Assembly (NCBI GenBank): GCA_944990035.1
Contig: CALYLX010000127.1
Location: 1 to 64,000, forward strand
Source of the DNA: Clitopilus passeckerianus
Lineage: Eukaryota > Basidiomycota > Agaricomycetes > Agaricales > Entolomataceae
Reading direction: 5' to 3'
DNA: 64,000 nucleotides
The first letter of the stretch is position 1. Each line of letters starts with the position of its first letter. The notes beneath the pieces were generated by a model. It worked only from the letters and a program-made list of their open reading frames with translations. It searched no databases and was not told the DNA's origin. Positions 24,639-36,210 of the stretch are shown here, in pieces. The position numbers and the translations under genes are program-made.

Positions 24639-26442
24639 GAAACCCCGGTGTGAGACGTTCAGTACCGAGAGTTGCCACCCTGTGATTTCTTCTACCCAGT
24701 CACGTCCTTCGAGGAGAGAGAGAATGATAGTGAACGGTCTGAGTGGGCTACATTTAGTCCAACTCGACCTTCTGTCTCGAAAGCAGCTGTCTGGCCCGAA
24801 TGCGCCAGTGGTGTCAACACAATACGTCGATCGTAATTCGGGACATTCATCAACCTTCGGAAAGCGTCTATTAAAGTGATTACAGGGATAAGTCTATCTT
24901 CTCACTATGACGTTGCTCTTAACGGAAGGGCTTGCAATTACGACGAGTCGGAAGCCACCCTGCACGTCTGTTTCTCGAATGGCTCCCAAGGAGAACGCCA
25001 AGCAGAAGACACCGGGTGGGTTGTGTATTTGACTACTAGCTGGAAGCATAGTGGTAGTTGCTGACGCCCAGTAACGAGGACTAATCATGCAATCGGAATC
25101 GCTGTTTATCATGGTAGCAGGAGGGATATCGTCGTTGCTGTTGTGAGAACAGGCAGATCTAATCATCGGATCATGTGATATTGGGTTTGTCGATAACAGT
25201 CTGATGAATCCAAGATGAATCAGAAAACAGCACGAGAGGTCCTCCCGCCCTAAGGCTCACGGTTAGGTGGCAGGTGGCTCGAGCGTTGGATTTGAATAGT
25301 GATAAAATCATCCAAGGAAGTCTGAGTGAACATTATTGTATGAACTTGCTCATCAAAGCCTAGCGAACAGGAAGATCAAAGGCGATACGCATCACCCCCA
25401 ACCATGACTTCATCTTCCCTCCCCACCGATAAATCGGTTAGTAGGCGCACTAACATCTTACAGAGAAATTCACCTCATCTTCGTCATGTAAATACCAAAA
25501 CCCATAAATCTCCATGGTCTCTGTACTAGTACATCCTATTCAAAAGAACTTATTAGCTCTTTCGTACCGCCACACCCCACTTGAGCTCGAGGAGACGCAT
25601 CATCTTCTGTATGAACTAGGTCTGATTCCCGTCGTCACCGTGAAAACCCTTGGGAAGTTCAATTTCCTGCTACAATCCTGAATAGTCCGCCCCCTGCCAT
25701 CATCGCCGCGGCCCAAGATCAAGTACCAGGATCCGACGAGTGATTCTCTGAGAATCACGTCACTGACCTCATAGGTGGGGCCATGGAGAATGTCTCGACG
25801 CGAGGAACGCAGAGTGAAGTAGGGAATAAGAATTCCTTGAAACAGGGCCTGGCTATTAAACGATAATCTTTGATGACTTGGGGTCGAAATTAAGGCGCGG
25901 GTGCATGGCGATGGTACACTTTCCTTGTTGTAAGTCGTTTCCCTCGAATTTAGATGTTTTTAATTGAGCACTAACCGTTACTTTGACGGTAGCAGATGGG
26001 TCAATTCCGTAGACGGCCTTAGGCGACATATCCTTATACGAATCGACAAACTTCGCATGGTTCCAATGTTTCCATTATTCTCAATTGTTGCGAACCCCAG
26101 CAAATTCTAAAATTCACTGTCTCCTGTACGCTCAAGAGTTCGTTGAGAGCGGCTTGACAGTCGATGGGTAATAGGATATCTACCGCGTTGAACACTACCC
26201 TCTGAGAATAACTAGATAGTTGACGTTCCGGAACGGCGGTGGTGGTGCTCGTACCCCTCCCTCTGACTTATATACGCGATTTTAAACCCAATGAACTATT
26301 CAAGCTATGGATACATCTTATTATAGCATGAGATAAGGATACATACATTTTGATTAGTACGTAGGATCCCACTGCTTGGCATAAATCATCGATGTCCATC
26401 TTCGGAACGGTCCGACCATTCCTCATCAGACGAAACGTGCGT
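24639..26442. other. Gene-poor stretch, nothing supported
   Basis: About 1.8 kb with only short frames lacking domains. No tRNA, clear repeat or transposase fragment was recognised. Confidence 0.4.
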
Positions 26443-26848
26443 TTAGTTTCTATTTATAATGTGGAATCAGTAAGAGATTCCCAACCAGGATATCATCGAG
26501 AAATACGGACAGCAAAGAAAGCGTAACATCACCATGCACTCGAGCCTTGATTTCGACCGCCACATCTAAGTTCAGGTCCAACCTTAGCTTCAGCGTATCC
26601 TTGTTCTTACTCTCGCTCTCCGCAGCACGTTGGGACACGCCTTCGACCGCACCACCCATTGGTCCAGTGACGTCGTTTCCGCCAAACCATTCTGCGGAGC
26701 CGGGCTTCTGCTTTTGCTTACGTCGATTGCGGCGAGAGGGGCGAGGGTCGGATTCGTAGTCGGACTCTGAGTATGACTGGCGGCGTTGTTGTTGTTGTTG
26801 TTGTTGTTGTTGCTCTTGGGTGTTCATGTTCTGCTGATCTTCGGACAT
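26443..26848 (-). CDS. Low-complexity conserved fungal protein, copy 1
   Basis: The N-terminus is disordered (MSEDQQNMNTQ, then a polyQ run encoded by a CAA/CAG microsatellite). A conserved C-terminal half follows, containing WFGGNDVTGPMGGAVEGV and NKDTLKLRLDLNLDVAVEIK ending in DVTLSLL. This C-terminal pattern occurs in many fungal proteins without assigned function. The reading frame either runs on to 26450, adding about 20 residues (SVFLDDILVG...), or splices at GTCCGT just after LSL to a TAG acceptor and stops at 26443 with LSLLN. The second reading matches the end of the paralogue at 47 kb better. A TATATAAAAA-type box lies about 113 bases upstream and is conserved in the paralogue. Confidence 0.7.
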
Positions 26849-26960
26849 TGCTGAAGTTTATCGAGATTAAGAAAGATGAAGATAGGTATTGAGTCGCTGG
26901 TGGGTATAAGACGATGCTGACGCTATGTTTTGTGAGGAAAAAGTGTAGAGATTTGGGAGG

Positions 26961-26970
26961 TTTTTATATG
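26961..26970 (-). promoter_or_regulatory. TATA-like box of copy 1 gene
   Basis: On the reverse strand this reads CATATAAAAA, about 113 bases before the start codon at 26848. The same box followed by closely similar sequence lies before the paralogue at 47716, which suggests that it was duplicated together with the gene. Confidence 0.5.
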
Positions 26971-27388
26971 TTCTGGAGACATGACGAAGCTGGGAGTCGT
27001 TTGAGGTGGCGCTAGTGGGTCTGGTGGGGGAATGTGGTGAATGAAGTCATGATGCAGGATAGTTCCGAGTGATGAGCAAAGATTTGTGGCTGTGTTTGGT
27101 CCAGATCCGTTATGTAAGCGCTGTGGCCATCAGGGCTCGACATCTCCCTTAACTTGAGTTGGAAACCGCATCATTAGTGATAAATATACACATTCTGTGG
27201 GATAGACTCTAGTGCAATATGCTCAATATTCAAGTAAACATTTTCCGCTTCCTCAGGCTAGCTTCTTTATCCATTCTCGCTTCATCCAACATGAAAGTTG
27301 AGAACCGCTTGGAATTCAAGGAACTATCTTGTCGAGTTCAAAATTCTGCATGGACTCGAGGGCACTTTCACTCACAGAACTCGGTTAT

Positions 27389-27647
27389 TTACTCGGGATA
27401 GCAAGTACAGGCCCAGCCTCCGCCAGCACAGACGCATTTTGCTCCTGGAACGCAAGCTAAAGTGCCATGTCGAGTCAGGATTGCTTTGAATGCCTGAACC
27501 AAAGATACTCTAATACGCACGTTTAATATAGAGTGATCCTGTTGAGAGACCACCACATAAACCGCCAATCTCAATAGGTTTTTCCTGAGCAGAGGCAGGA
27601 ATGACAGCGACGACAGCGAGTAGGATCAGGCTGAGGAAGTACTTCAT
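27389..27647 (-). CDS. Small secreted cysteine-rich peptide, 64 aa
   Basis: Two exons, 27647-27521 and 27456-27389, joined by a 64-nt GT-AG intron with a CTGAC branch site; the sum is 195 nt. The first 21 residues are a textbook signal peptide (MKYFLSLILLAVVAVIPASA) followed by Q. The mature part of about 43 residues has six cysteines, in the contexts LCGG, KPCVPG, KCVCAGG and ACTCYPE. The spacing C-x(18)-C-x(6)-C-x-C-x(6)-C-x-C suggests a compact disulfide fold. Six-Cys secreted peptides include defensin-like molecules, protease inhibitors and effector-like proteins; I cannot assign one. A TATA-type box lies about 45 bases upstream. It is short enough to be missed by simple frame calling. 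Confidence 0.72.
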
Positions 27648-27689
27648 GGTGAGCTGGAGATGATGTCTAGATTAGCTTCGAGGATGCTG

Positions 27690-27699
27690 CTTTTTATGC
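27690..27699 (-). promoter_or_regulatory. TATA-like box of the cysteine-rich peptide gene
   Basis: On the reverse strand this reads GCATAAAAAG, ending about 43 bases before the ATG at 27647. The position and the A-rich core fit a TATA element with a short leader. Confidence 0.5.
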
Positions 27700-28799
27700 A
27701 CCATCGACATAATGCGCTCCAAGGTAATTTGCTGAAGGATCTCAGTTCACCGGGTTCGAGTAACACAGAGTGTTGCGTTTCCTGTCCATTTGCTTAGGTT
27801 GGAGAGTGTAAAACAACACCGCGAGTAGCAGGTGGCCGGATTGAGGAAGGTATTAGGTTCGGCATGACCTCAAACGATGGCCGAGGCAGCAAATAGAGGA
27901 CCTTGGTACGAAGTAGCCACAAGCAAATATACGGCCGTGTAGATACTCGCCTTGCCACGGTCCAACATCGAGGCTGGTGAAATCATACCCACTTCGTTGT
28001 TGATTTCAAGATGGGACACCAGAGCAGGGTGAATCTGATTAAGTCTACAGAGGTATCACCTCAACGGGGTATACACGGCGCTGATCAAGCCACTCAACCG
28101 CAGTCGGCGCTGCAAGCCTTGATTAGGGCTACCAGGATATCGTACTGTCAGAGTGAGCGCTCAGTTTCCCGTGCTGCCAGTTGCTCCTAGTATCGGTAGG
28201 TGCGTGTCCCCGCATGGGCAGTATTCGGCCAAAAGGAGTCACAGTGAGCCGAAATTCGGAAGCTTCAGCCATCAGGAAAGTGGGAAATCAAAAACTTGAT
28301 AGAATACCCTCCTAAATATGTATATATCTGTGGTCTGTGTAAGTATGGCTTAGAGATGAACGAACGTAGCGAAGATGTTTTTCGTCGTTCGAGAAGGAAG
28401 AACAAGAATTCGTATAAAAGACGGAAAGAGTAAAATAAATAAGCACAATAATATGGGCAGCGTCAAGTAATATCGTACAACAACGTCCATTGGCAGAAGA
28501 AACGTCAAAGCGGTAGTAGGAGAAGGTATCCATGCAACCTCGGTCAGCGGCCGAGAGGTTTTGCTTTGTTCTGGTGCAGCGAATATGCAACAACTCCGGT
28601 CCGGTGCGCCTTCACTGGAGGAGAAAAAAGGATGGCGGGGAGCTTGTCAGAGGTTGAGCATGCCGAATTGGTGGCGACTGCGCATTCTTCTTTTTGCTTG
28701 TTGACGGCATGGTGTGTCTGCCGCTTTCTTCCGTCCGTCGTTGAAGCTGTCCTAGCCTCGCCAGGTTGCAATCTGCGAATACGATGATCGTGTAGAAGG
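27700..28799. other. Intergenic, no supported gene
   Basis: Several antisense frames exist but none shows a domain or splice-compatible neighbour. This stretch flanks the dispersed repeat that begins near 28.8 kb. Confidence 0.35.
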
Positions 28800-29560
28800 T
28801 GATAGCAAGGGGGGCGGGGAGGCAACAGGGCTCCACCGTGGAGGTGTCGGCGGTGACTGGATATGCTAGCTTGGGTATATGCCGACTTGTAGGGGTGGTC
28901 GCTGTCTGTTCCTCCAGTCCCGCGTTCCTTTCGTCAGTGTGCCCTTTTCTCATGCTCCTTATTCATATCTGCCCTCTGCTCCTTCCGATCCTGTTCCCCG
29001 TCCCCTTTTGTCCGATGTTCCCTCTGCTCCAGCGAATATTTTAGGGTTAGGGCTACATCGACATCACCCGAGTCGCCGACGGAGGGAAAATCGGAACCAC
29101 TATTCGACGTGCTTGATGGAGCGGGACGTGAATAGGGGGTAACATCTGCGAGAGCGCAGGTGATTACGTTGGGTTGAATTAGAAGGGAGGGCAGTGGAAG
29201 ATTCGGCCAGGGCATGTTCAGTCTTCTCACACGAGAACACCAGGAGGAAGCAGGCTCCAAACGTCGGCTACGCAATGGTGCGTCAATGTTTCGTGATCCA
29301 AAGCGACGCTGAGCCACTCCAGCTGCTGCATTACCGGCAGTGTTGGTGTAGGTAAAGTTGGCGTTGGCGAGGTAGTATCAGAGAGGGGAAGCGGCAAACC
29401 CGACCAGACGAGCCCAGTTAAGGGATCACGGGTGGCAAGCAAAGGGAGTTGGCCTCTTCATAACGGTAAACTTCAGGCTGCACTCCTGGCAGCGGGAAGA
29501 CAAGATGAGGCAGTGGCAGCGGTAGACATGACGCGGGGCCTGGTTGCAGGTCTTCAATAT
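28800..29560. repeat. Dispersed repeat family, copy C
   Basis: A pyrimidine-rich block of CTGCTCC-type words (about 28930-29040) is followed by sequence shared with 35.0-36.2 kb. The clearest shared word is the 21-base run at 29250-29270, identical to 35893-35913. Similarity continues patchily for about 300 bases (GTTGGTGTAGG...AAGTTG; CACTCCTGGCA against TACTCCTGGCA). No intact protein is encoded. Boundaries are approximate and no terminal repeats were found. Confidence 0.55.
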
Positions 29561-32549
29561 ATCGTATCCCAGAGCATAAACTAAGAAGTTCCGATGGGGA
29601 ACAAATTCAAGAGTGTCTTATGCCTCGTCGTCCTTCCTTGCAGCAATTGTGCAGCACATATTCGGCCATGAAGTTCCTGAACAAACAAAAATCAGGTTCT
29701 AGGTATCGCTTCACTATCGAGCTATACTCACATGTGAGCCGGTAGAGCATACTCTGCACATTCTCTGGTGCAAGTCTTACCAACTAAGATGTAAGACGGA
29801 CGAGTGCAGATTTCAAGTGGTCCTGGAAGTGCAAGTTGCTTGACAAGGTGACTGGCGAAGAGATTCGATTATGGAATAACCGGTCTAGACCCTGCACAGC
29901 CACTTCGTCCTCCCCCTTCACTGTAGTTTTCCTACTATCGGACCTCCTTCCCTTTCCCCGTATTGTCTGGTCATACCCCAATGACAGCGAGGGCTTTACT
30001 TTGTCTTCTGACTTGCATGGAACCAGGAACTGACCGGTCTGCCTCAGTTATTGCCAGACCCGGTTTCTCTGCGATGGTTTGTGCCTTTCGTTGTCAACCT
30101 AATCATCCCCCATACCTTTGAAGTTTTCACCACCAAACCACGGTCAAACTTGCACCAAGGCATTTTCTAACTCATCTGGGCCACCGGAGACGCCGACCTG
30201 TCGGACAGTGGGTGGCCACGCATTTACATTAGGGCAAATCTCTGCGTTGGAATCGTAAACTTATCAGGAGCGCTCGGGATATGCTGTGTTCAGGCTACGC
30301 TGGTTTATGTTGTTATCATCCTCTTCGACGACTAGTTTGCATCTACGGGAGCTCTTGTCGGTCTAGCAGTGATCCGCGATCGACAGTTGGTATAGCTCCT
30401 TCCACTCGATGTTCCGACTAGCCCCAGCCGTCACCCATCTCTGGCGCTCTGCCTGCCATATCTCCGGGAGCCGTGAATGGTATAGAAATTTCATGCCATT
30501 CATTCCTTACCGAGAACCTGTTCATCACAATCCTCACGGGGTTTTTGTATTTTGGAAGCTGCTATCCATAGGTTCAACCAAGACCTATGCGACTTCACAT
30601 AGTTTCAAGGGCCAGTTCGCCCTCATCACAGATTCGGACTCTTGCATGCTGATCAGGTACCATCATCAGTACCCGTACCTCAACGTCCAACCCACGCCCA
30701 TTTCCGCCCCTCTCGTCTCCAATACCCACGGTCATTCATGCTTCCAACCCGCTTCTCAGATCTCGTAAGTATCTCGAACGAATTCAAGCTTGGCCAGGAC
30801 GACGTTTTCGCACAACCTCCGTTCCCTCTTCTGAGCCTGCGACGTTCCTTTTACCCCAGTCAGCAGGGAGAGGAGATGCAGATATGGTACTGTCGACGTG
30901 GTTTCCCAAGCTCACCGTGACTATACACCCTCACCCGTGTCCCTTGGCTATCGATTCAGCTCCCGGTTTTATGGGTACTCCTGGCTTTGACTAAGGCTGT
31001 GGTTGGTCGCGTGGCCATGCATCCACTCTAGCAGACAATCACGAGTCCGTCACCGCCTCGTATCTGAGCTTTACGCTGTGAACCTGGGAAGACACCACGA
31101 CATCTATGGATACGATCAAGCGAGCGAAGGAGGAGGGCCAAGAATGTAAAAGCTTACAATCATGTCAGAGACCTTATGGATACCGTATCAACTTCGGACA
31201 CCTTGCCTTTATTTTAGTTTCCACATATCGTTCTATTCTAGTTGAGTAGGAAGCGTGGCGATTCTTGTATGTCTGCTTTGACGTTATATACCATACGTCA
31301 TTACCATTGGCCGCATACGATGATCCATGCGTTCTGGGGCGAGTGGTGGAGAGAGAAGAAGCAAAGGCTAAAATTTAGGAAAACCATGTGTACCGATGTG
31401 AGGCATTCGAATCCTTTGTTGCTCGAAGATGGGAGCAACTCTTTGAGGAGCATCGGGTAACGGCCGCCGAGATTAAGGATATGGGGAAATATATTGTTTC
31501 TCCTCTTTCCACCGCAATAATTTTTGCAGCATTGATTGTCGTTGTCGCTCACTCTACTTATGCTTCTGACTCGGACGATCTAAATTCTCATGAAATATAG
31601 CTCAAATCCTATATTCGTCAAGGACTCGTGAGAAAGCACGATATATGCTGGGTATGATCGCTAAGATTCTCGCTGCCCGAACCCCGAAGCTTCTGGATAA
31701 AAATCAGTTCAAGCTTTCGATTGTCTCCATCTCACACTGTCAGTACGAATGTCATGATAGCCTTTCATAGTCGTGAGAACTGCAATCAATCCAGATCCTG
31801 TCCTGAATACTTCTCAGAGCGTGGAGTCTAATTCTCAGTTGATCCTGCGGTATCTATCCTAACGGCCGACGGCCGCTGTAACACGGCCGCTGGAGTGCTG
31901 ATTCTTTCAACAGTAAGCAAACGTGGCCTGTTGTCGCGTACCAGCTGGTGTTCTATCGTTTAATCATGTCGTGAGCCAAGATGATCACACGATCATCATC
32001 AACAACAAAAACACGCGGAACGGATGTCGTGGATTGTTGAATTTATTCACACGCAAAAAGGAAGACTTTGAACTTTTCAAGACGGCGCTTCGGTCCGTTA
32101 CCAAATCACTAGCTCTTGACTAGGATAGGCTCTCGACAGTCAACAGTTGAACATAATTCGAGACCTAACTAGCTCAGTGAGTCCTTCAAGAAAGTGTAAA
32201 TTCGGCCATTTGAACGCGCCTATTGCTCGATAAGGATCTGACAGAAGCATTTTTAGGATTCCAAGTGACAGGCCAAGACGATAGCCTGCCACGATCCAAT
32301 TGATGAGGTCAATCGGGCATGTTAGGGTTTTCCCGAGATAGAGGTGGAGTTCTCAACCCATAGACACAGAAGACGCCAACCTTGTTGAGGATGTCAGCTA
32401 GTCTCATGTTCCACAAGAATAGTCACGCTATCAGGAAGCGGCGCACCTGGTGGTCCTGGTCTTTAAAAGCAGGCTAGAATTGAGGCAGAGCGACAGCAGT
32501 TCACATACTGTACTACCCACATTCCAAAGCCACATCCTCAGCTTGCACG
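29561..32549. other. Gene-poor stretch before the P450 gene
   Basis: Nearly 3 kb with no supported gene. A frame at 30409-30768 (+) is open for 119 codons but shows no domain or conserved motif. A segment near 29860-29920 loosely resembles 52950-53010 (AACCGGTCTAGACCCTGCA against AAGCGGTCCAGCCCCTGCA, followed by similar text), so degenerate repeat fragments are present. Confidence 0.4.
32462..32468 (+). promoter_or_regulatory. TATA-like box of the P450 gene
   Basis: TTTAAAA lies about 82 bases before the ATG at 32550, in the usual range for a fungal TATA-type element. There is no other evidence. Confidence 0.35.
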
Positions 32550-34494
32550 ATGAACACTCTAGTTCAATCCTTCGAAGCGACTTCTCTTCCAGTTAAAATT
32601 CTTAGTCTCACCATTGCCGCTGCTGTCGTCGCGCTTCTCAGGCAGAGTCGTAGCAAAAGGCAGCTCCCACCCGGTCCCAAAGGCCTGCCTATCATTGGCA
32701 ATGCTCTTGACATGCCGAACAAACTCGAATGGGAGACGTTCGCGAAGTGGGGTAAAGACTATGGTACGCGCTTGATCCTTTGCTATCTGTATTACAGTTT
32801 GATTGACGTTCTCATGGTGGATAGATTCGGGCATCGTCTACACTGAGGCGCTAAAGACGTCTATCATCATCTTGAACTCGTACAAGATGGCGCAAGATCT
32901 ATTGGACAAACGATCAGGTATCTACTCCAGTAGGCCTCATGTTGTCATGTTCCATGAACTGTAAGCTCCAGCCTGTCCCGTCGTCTAACTCTAAAACGGA
33001 TCTTTCCTCTCAGGTCGGGATATGGATACAACTTCGCCATGTTGCCTTATGGTGACGTATGGAGGGCATGCCGCCGGCTGTTCAACAGGCACTTGGCCCC
33101 CTCAAATCCTGCCGCCTATCACGGACGGGAGATCAAACATACACGGGATCTGCTCGTTAAACTCGCCAAAGAGCCCAAGAAATTTAGGCATCATATTAAG
33201 CAGTGAGTAGTCCACATCTTAACATTCGATCCAAGGTTTTTTCCCTGACATCCTTTCCCTCTCACAGTCTCGTTGGCGCCAATGCATTGTCCATGATCTA
33301 CGGTCTTCCCATCAAACCATCTGAAGATCCCTATCTTAAAGCCGCGGCGACTGTCGCGGAAGTGGGAATGGAGCTCATCACACCTCGCGCCTTCTTCGTC
33401 GATGTCTTCCCCGTTCTCAAACATATTCCTACTTGGTTCCCGGGAGCGTACTTCCACAAGGCTGCAAAGAGGATGAGAGCCGTCGTCCCTCTTATTCGTG
33501 AATTCCCCTTCGCTGCTGCGGAAAAGCTGAAGAAGACTGGACAATATCAGCCCAGTCTTGTCATGAACGGTCTTGATGAACTTGAGACGGACCCTGACTC
33601 AGCCTTGTCGCTCCCTGAGAAGTCTGGTTTGGATCTCCTCAAGGATGTCGCTGCGCAAGGCTTCGTTGGTGAGTACTTGAGTGTTGGTCAGATTACGCAG
33701 GTTAGGTACTAACCGGATGATCTTATCTTTAGGTGCTGCGGATACCACGACATCCGCTATTGGATCATTCTTCTTAGCGATGGTTATGTACCCGGAGGTG
33801 CAAAAGAAGGCCCAAGCCGAACTTGATCAAGTTCTTCAAGGACGCCTTCCCGAACACAAAGATATCGAGAAGCTCCCTTATCTTACTTCCCTAGTTCGTG
33901 AAGTCTACAGGTGGCACCCAGTCTTACCGCTCGGTGTTCCCCATGTAGTGACAGGAGATGACTCTTACATGGGGTACCATATTCCGGCAGGCGCCACCGT
34001 TATTCCCAATCAATGGTTCGTCGATTTGGGATTGCCTATTATTCGCACTCTGACTCACTATCTACAGGGCCATGTGCTACGATGAGGACGTCTACCCAGA
34101 GTCCCATCTCTTCAAGCCCGAACGATACCTCAAGAAGGATGGTACCATCGACCCCAGCGTCCTTGATCCCGCTGAGATCGTATTCGGTTTCGGCAGGAGG
34201 GCTTGTGCTGGTAGACATCTCGCTCACTCTCTTCTCACCTTGACCTGCGCATCGGTCCTAGCCATGTTTGACCTGCAGAAGGCTATTGATGGTTACGGCG
34301 ATGAAATTACTCCAGGTGAAGAGTATCACACTGGCCCCATCTGGTACGTATATCAATATCACACCGCACAGTAAGATAAAAGGCTTACCTGTTTTGTCTA
34401 CAGCTACCCACTTGAATTCCCATGTGCTATCAAGCCCCGTTCTAAGGATAGTGAGGACCTCATCCATGCATGGGATAGTGGCAGCAAGGCCTGA
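32550..34494 (+). CDS. Cytochrome P450 monooxygenase
   Basis: A 529-aa microsomal P450 that inserts oxygen into a hydrophobic substrate with electrons from cytochrome P450 reductase. Seven exons: 32550-32763, 32825-32960, 33014-33202, 33268-33668, 33733-34015, 34068-34343 and 34404-34494. An N-terminal membrane anchor (ILSLTIAAAVVALLRQS) leads into the proline-rich hinge LPPGPKGLPIIGN. The helix C motif WRACRR, the I-helix oxygen-activation motif GAADTTTS, the K-helix ExxR (REVYRWHP) and the heme loop FGFGRRACAGRHLA with its Cys ligand are all present. The overall sequence resembles the large Agaricomycete group often labelled O-methylsterigmatocystin oxidoreductase-like, a label that says little about substrate. 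No biosynthetic gene cluster is seen around it. The gene is intact. Confidence 0.94.
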
Positions 34495-34749
34495 AGCTAG
34501 ATACCGCTCCATATATAGTGCTTTGTATTCGAATTATGCAATAATCCCATTATCCTCGTAATCGCGGTCAACGCTCATTCAGAGTTCTGAACAAGCTTCC
34601 TCTCTATGTAGTCAAGGTAACTCTCACCGTACATCTTCAGAATCATATCTCCGAAGTATCTCCGCCACGTCACCCCTCCACTGTCCGGGCCTGCGACAGT
34701 GATCAAACAGAGTATGCGAGCAAAACGTCGAGAGTGAGCCAGCCAGGGC

Positions 34750-36210
34750 GGTGTATGTAGACTCTATACAAACTTCGTAGAATTGAAAAAGATGGTGTGG
34801 ATACTCTCTACGTCTAGAAGACAAGATTGTGAATATCAAGGTAGAGATGGTCGAAGGATACGAACAAATTGAGATACAGGCCGTAGAGTAAGAAAATGTC
34901 CGTTTGTGACCCAATAAAGAAATAATAGTAAAGGAAAGTGTCCATGAAGTGTCCATGAAGTGTCCCTAGGCCAGAACGTCATAAACGTGTATACGAATGT
35001 CCAATATCAACGTTCTAGTTCTATACAGCGAAGGTGATAGGAATCACTAGAGGGAGCAGTCAACATATTGGGGTTACTGTTGAGCTCGTCGTTTCGGAGC
35101 TTGTGGTGGGAATATGTATAGCATAACCCACGTCCGTATGTCTGGTATACGGAGACGATGTGGAACTGCTTGGAGGTGGTGATATGGTCGTTTAGTTCCG
35201 GGGCAGCGGCTGTGTAGCATTCCTTCCAGCTTCTCGACGCTCGTTCGAGGATCATAAGAGCACCCTCCATGAGGTTGAGGATGTCGAGCTCTCGGGGTTT
35301 GTTGACTTCGGGAGGGTAACCGCACTCCGTTCCTGCATCCTGCTCCCCTTCATCCTTTTCCCCTCTGCTCCTGTTCCTTGTCCCGCTTTGTGTTCCTTCC
35401 GCACGTATCTTCTGCAGATACCGCTCCCACTGTTAAAGAGGGAGATGTTCGCTCGTCTCGTAGACCGGGTGTCCATCGTTCAGGCCGTGGTGCAAACCAA
35501 GTGGGAGATGAAGGGGAGATGATGCTTCTGGTGTTATCTTCTCCCCCGGTGCGACTGCCAGGCCAAAACGACGATAGGCATTTCGTCGGTAGTCGAGGGG
35601 TGGCGGCGGCTGTATATCGACTGGAAGGCGTAGCAACCAGTCGTTCCGCCGGTCCTGGTTGCCGCCCCGGCTCCCGTTCATATTCTTCTGCCGTTGGCCT
35701 TGTTCCCTGTGCTGGCACCATACGATGCCCAGCGGCACCCCATGGAGTCGTCATTGACGAGAATGCTGACCTCTTCCCTCCACCCTTTGCTGAACGAGCA
35801 CAGATACCACCCTATGCAGGAGAAGGCGTAGAACTATCCTTAATGATGCGGCAAGAGGGCGGGTGGATAGTCGAGGAACACACAGCGAGCAAGCAGGCTC
35901 CAAACGTCGGCTAGGCAAGGGTACTTCCATCTACCGTCACTGAAGGAGGGTCAAGCAGCAGTAGCGGTAGTGCTGGCTGTTGGTGTAGGCGAAGTTGAGG
36001 ATGGGTTCGACGTGATAGTGGCAGGGAGGGTTTCGGGGAATCCAAATCGAATATTGAATGTTCGGATTTCATAGATACCGGGGGGTGGGTGATGCTGCTC
36101 CTAGTGTTGCTTCACGATGTAAGGAGCGGCGGTATTCAGAATGTACTCCTGGCAAAAGGACGAGAAGGCGAAGCCGAGACAAAGGTAGACGTTGTTGAGC
36201 TTCTTCAGCC
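34750..36210. repeat. Dispersed repeat family, copy A
   Basis: Shares words with copy B (34894-34907 AAATGTCCGTTTGT, also at 41358-41371; ATATCAACGTTCTAGTTC against ATATGAACGTTCTACTTC) and with copy C (35893-35913 identical to 29250-29270). The middle holds a pyrimidine-rich block of TCCTGTTCC-type words. The reverse strand keeps a protein-like stretch (NKPRELDILNLMEGALMILE..., about 35310-35050), so the repeat may derive from a gene family. A 15-base direct duplication, GTGTCCATGAA, sits at about 34938-34966. No complete gene was found. Confidence 0.55.

Noticed and set aside
29041..29052. TTAGGGTTAGGG, a possible interstitial telomere
   Set aside because: Only two units of the 6-mer, and not the 7-mer used at this chromosome end; it is likely chance within the repeat.
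30409..30768. 119-codon frame
   Set aside because: No motif, no homologous pattern recognised, and no splice partners; kept as intergenic.
32550..34494. P450 as part of a secondary-metabolite cluster
   Set aside because: No synthase, transferase, transporter or regulator typical of clusters lies next to it.
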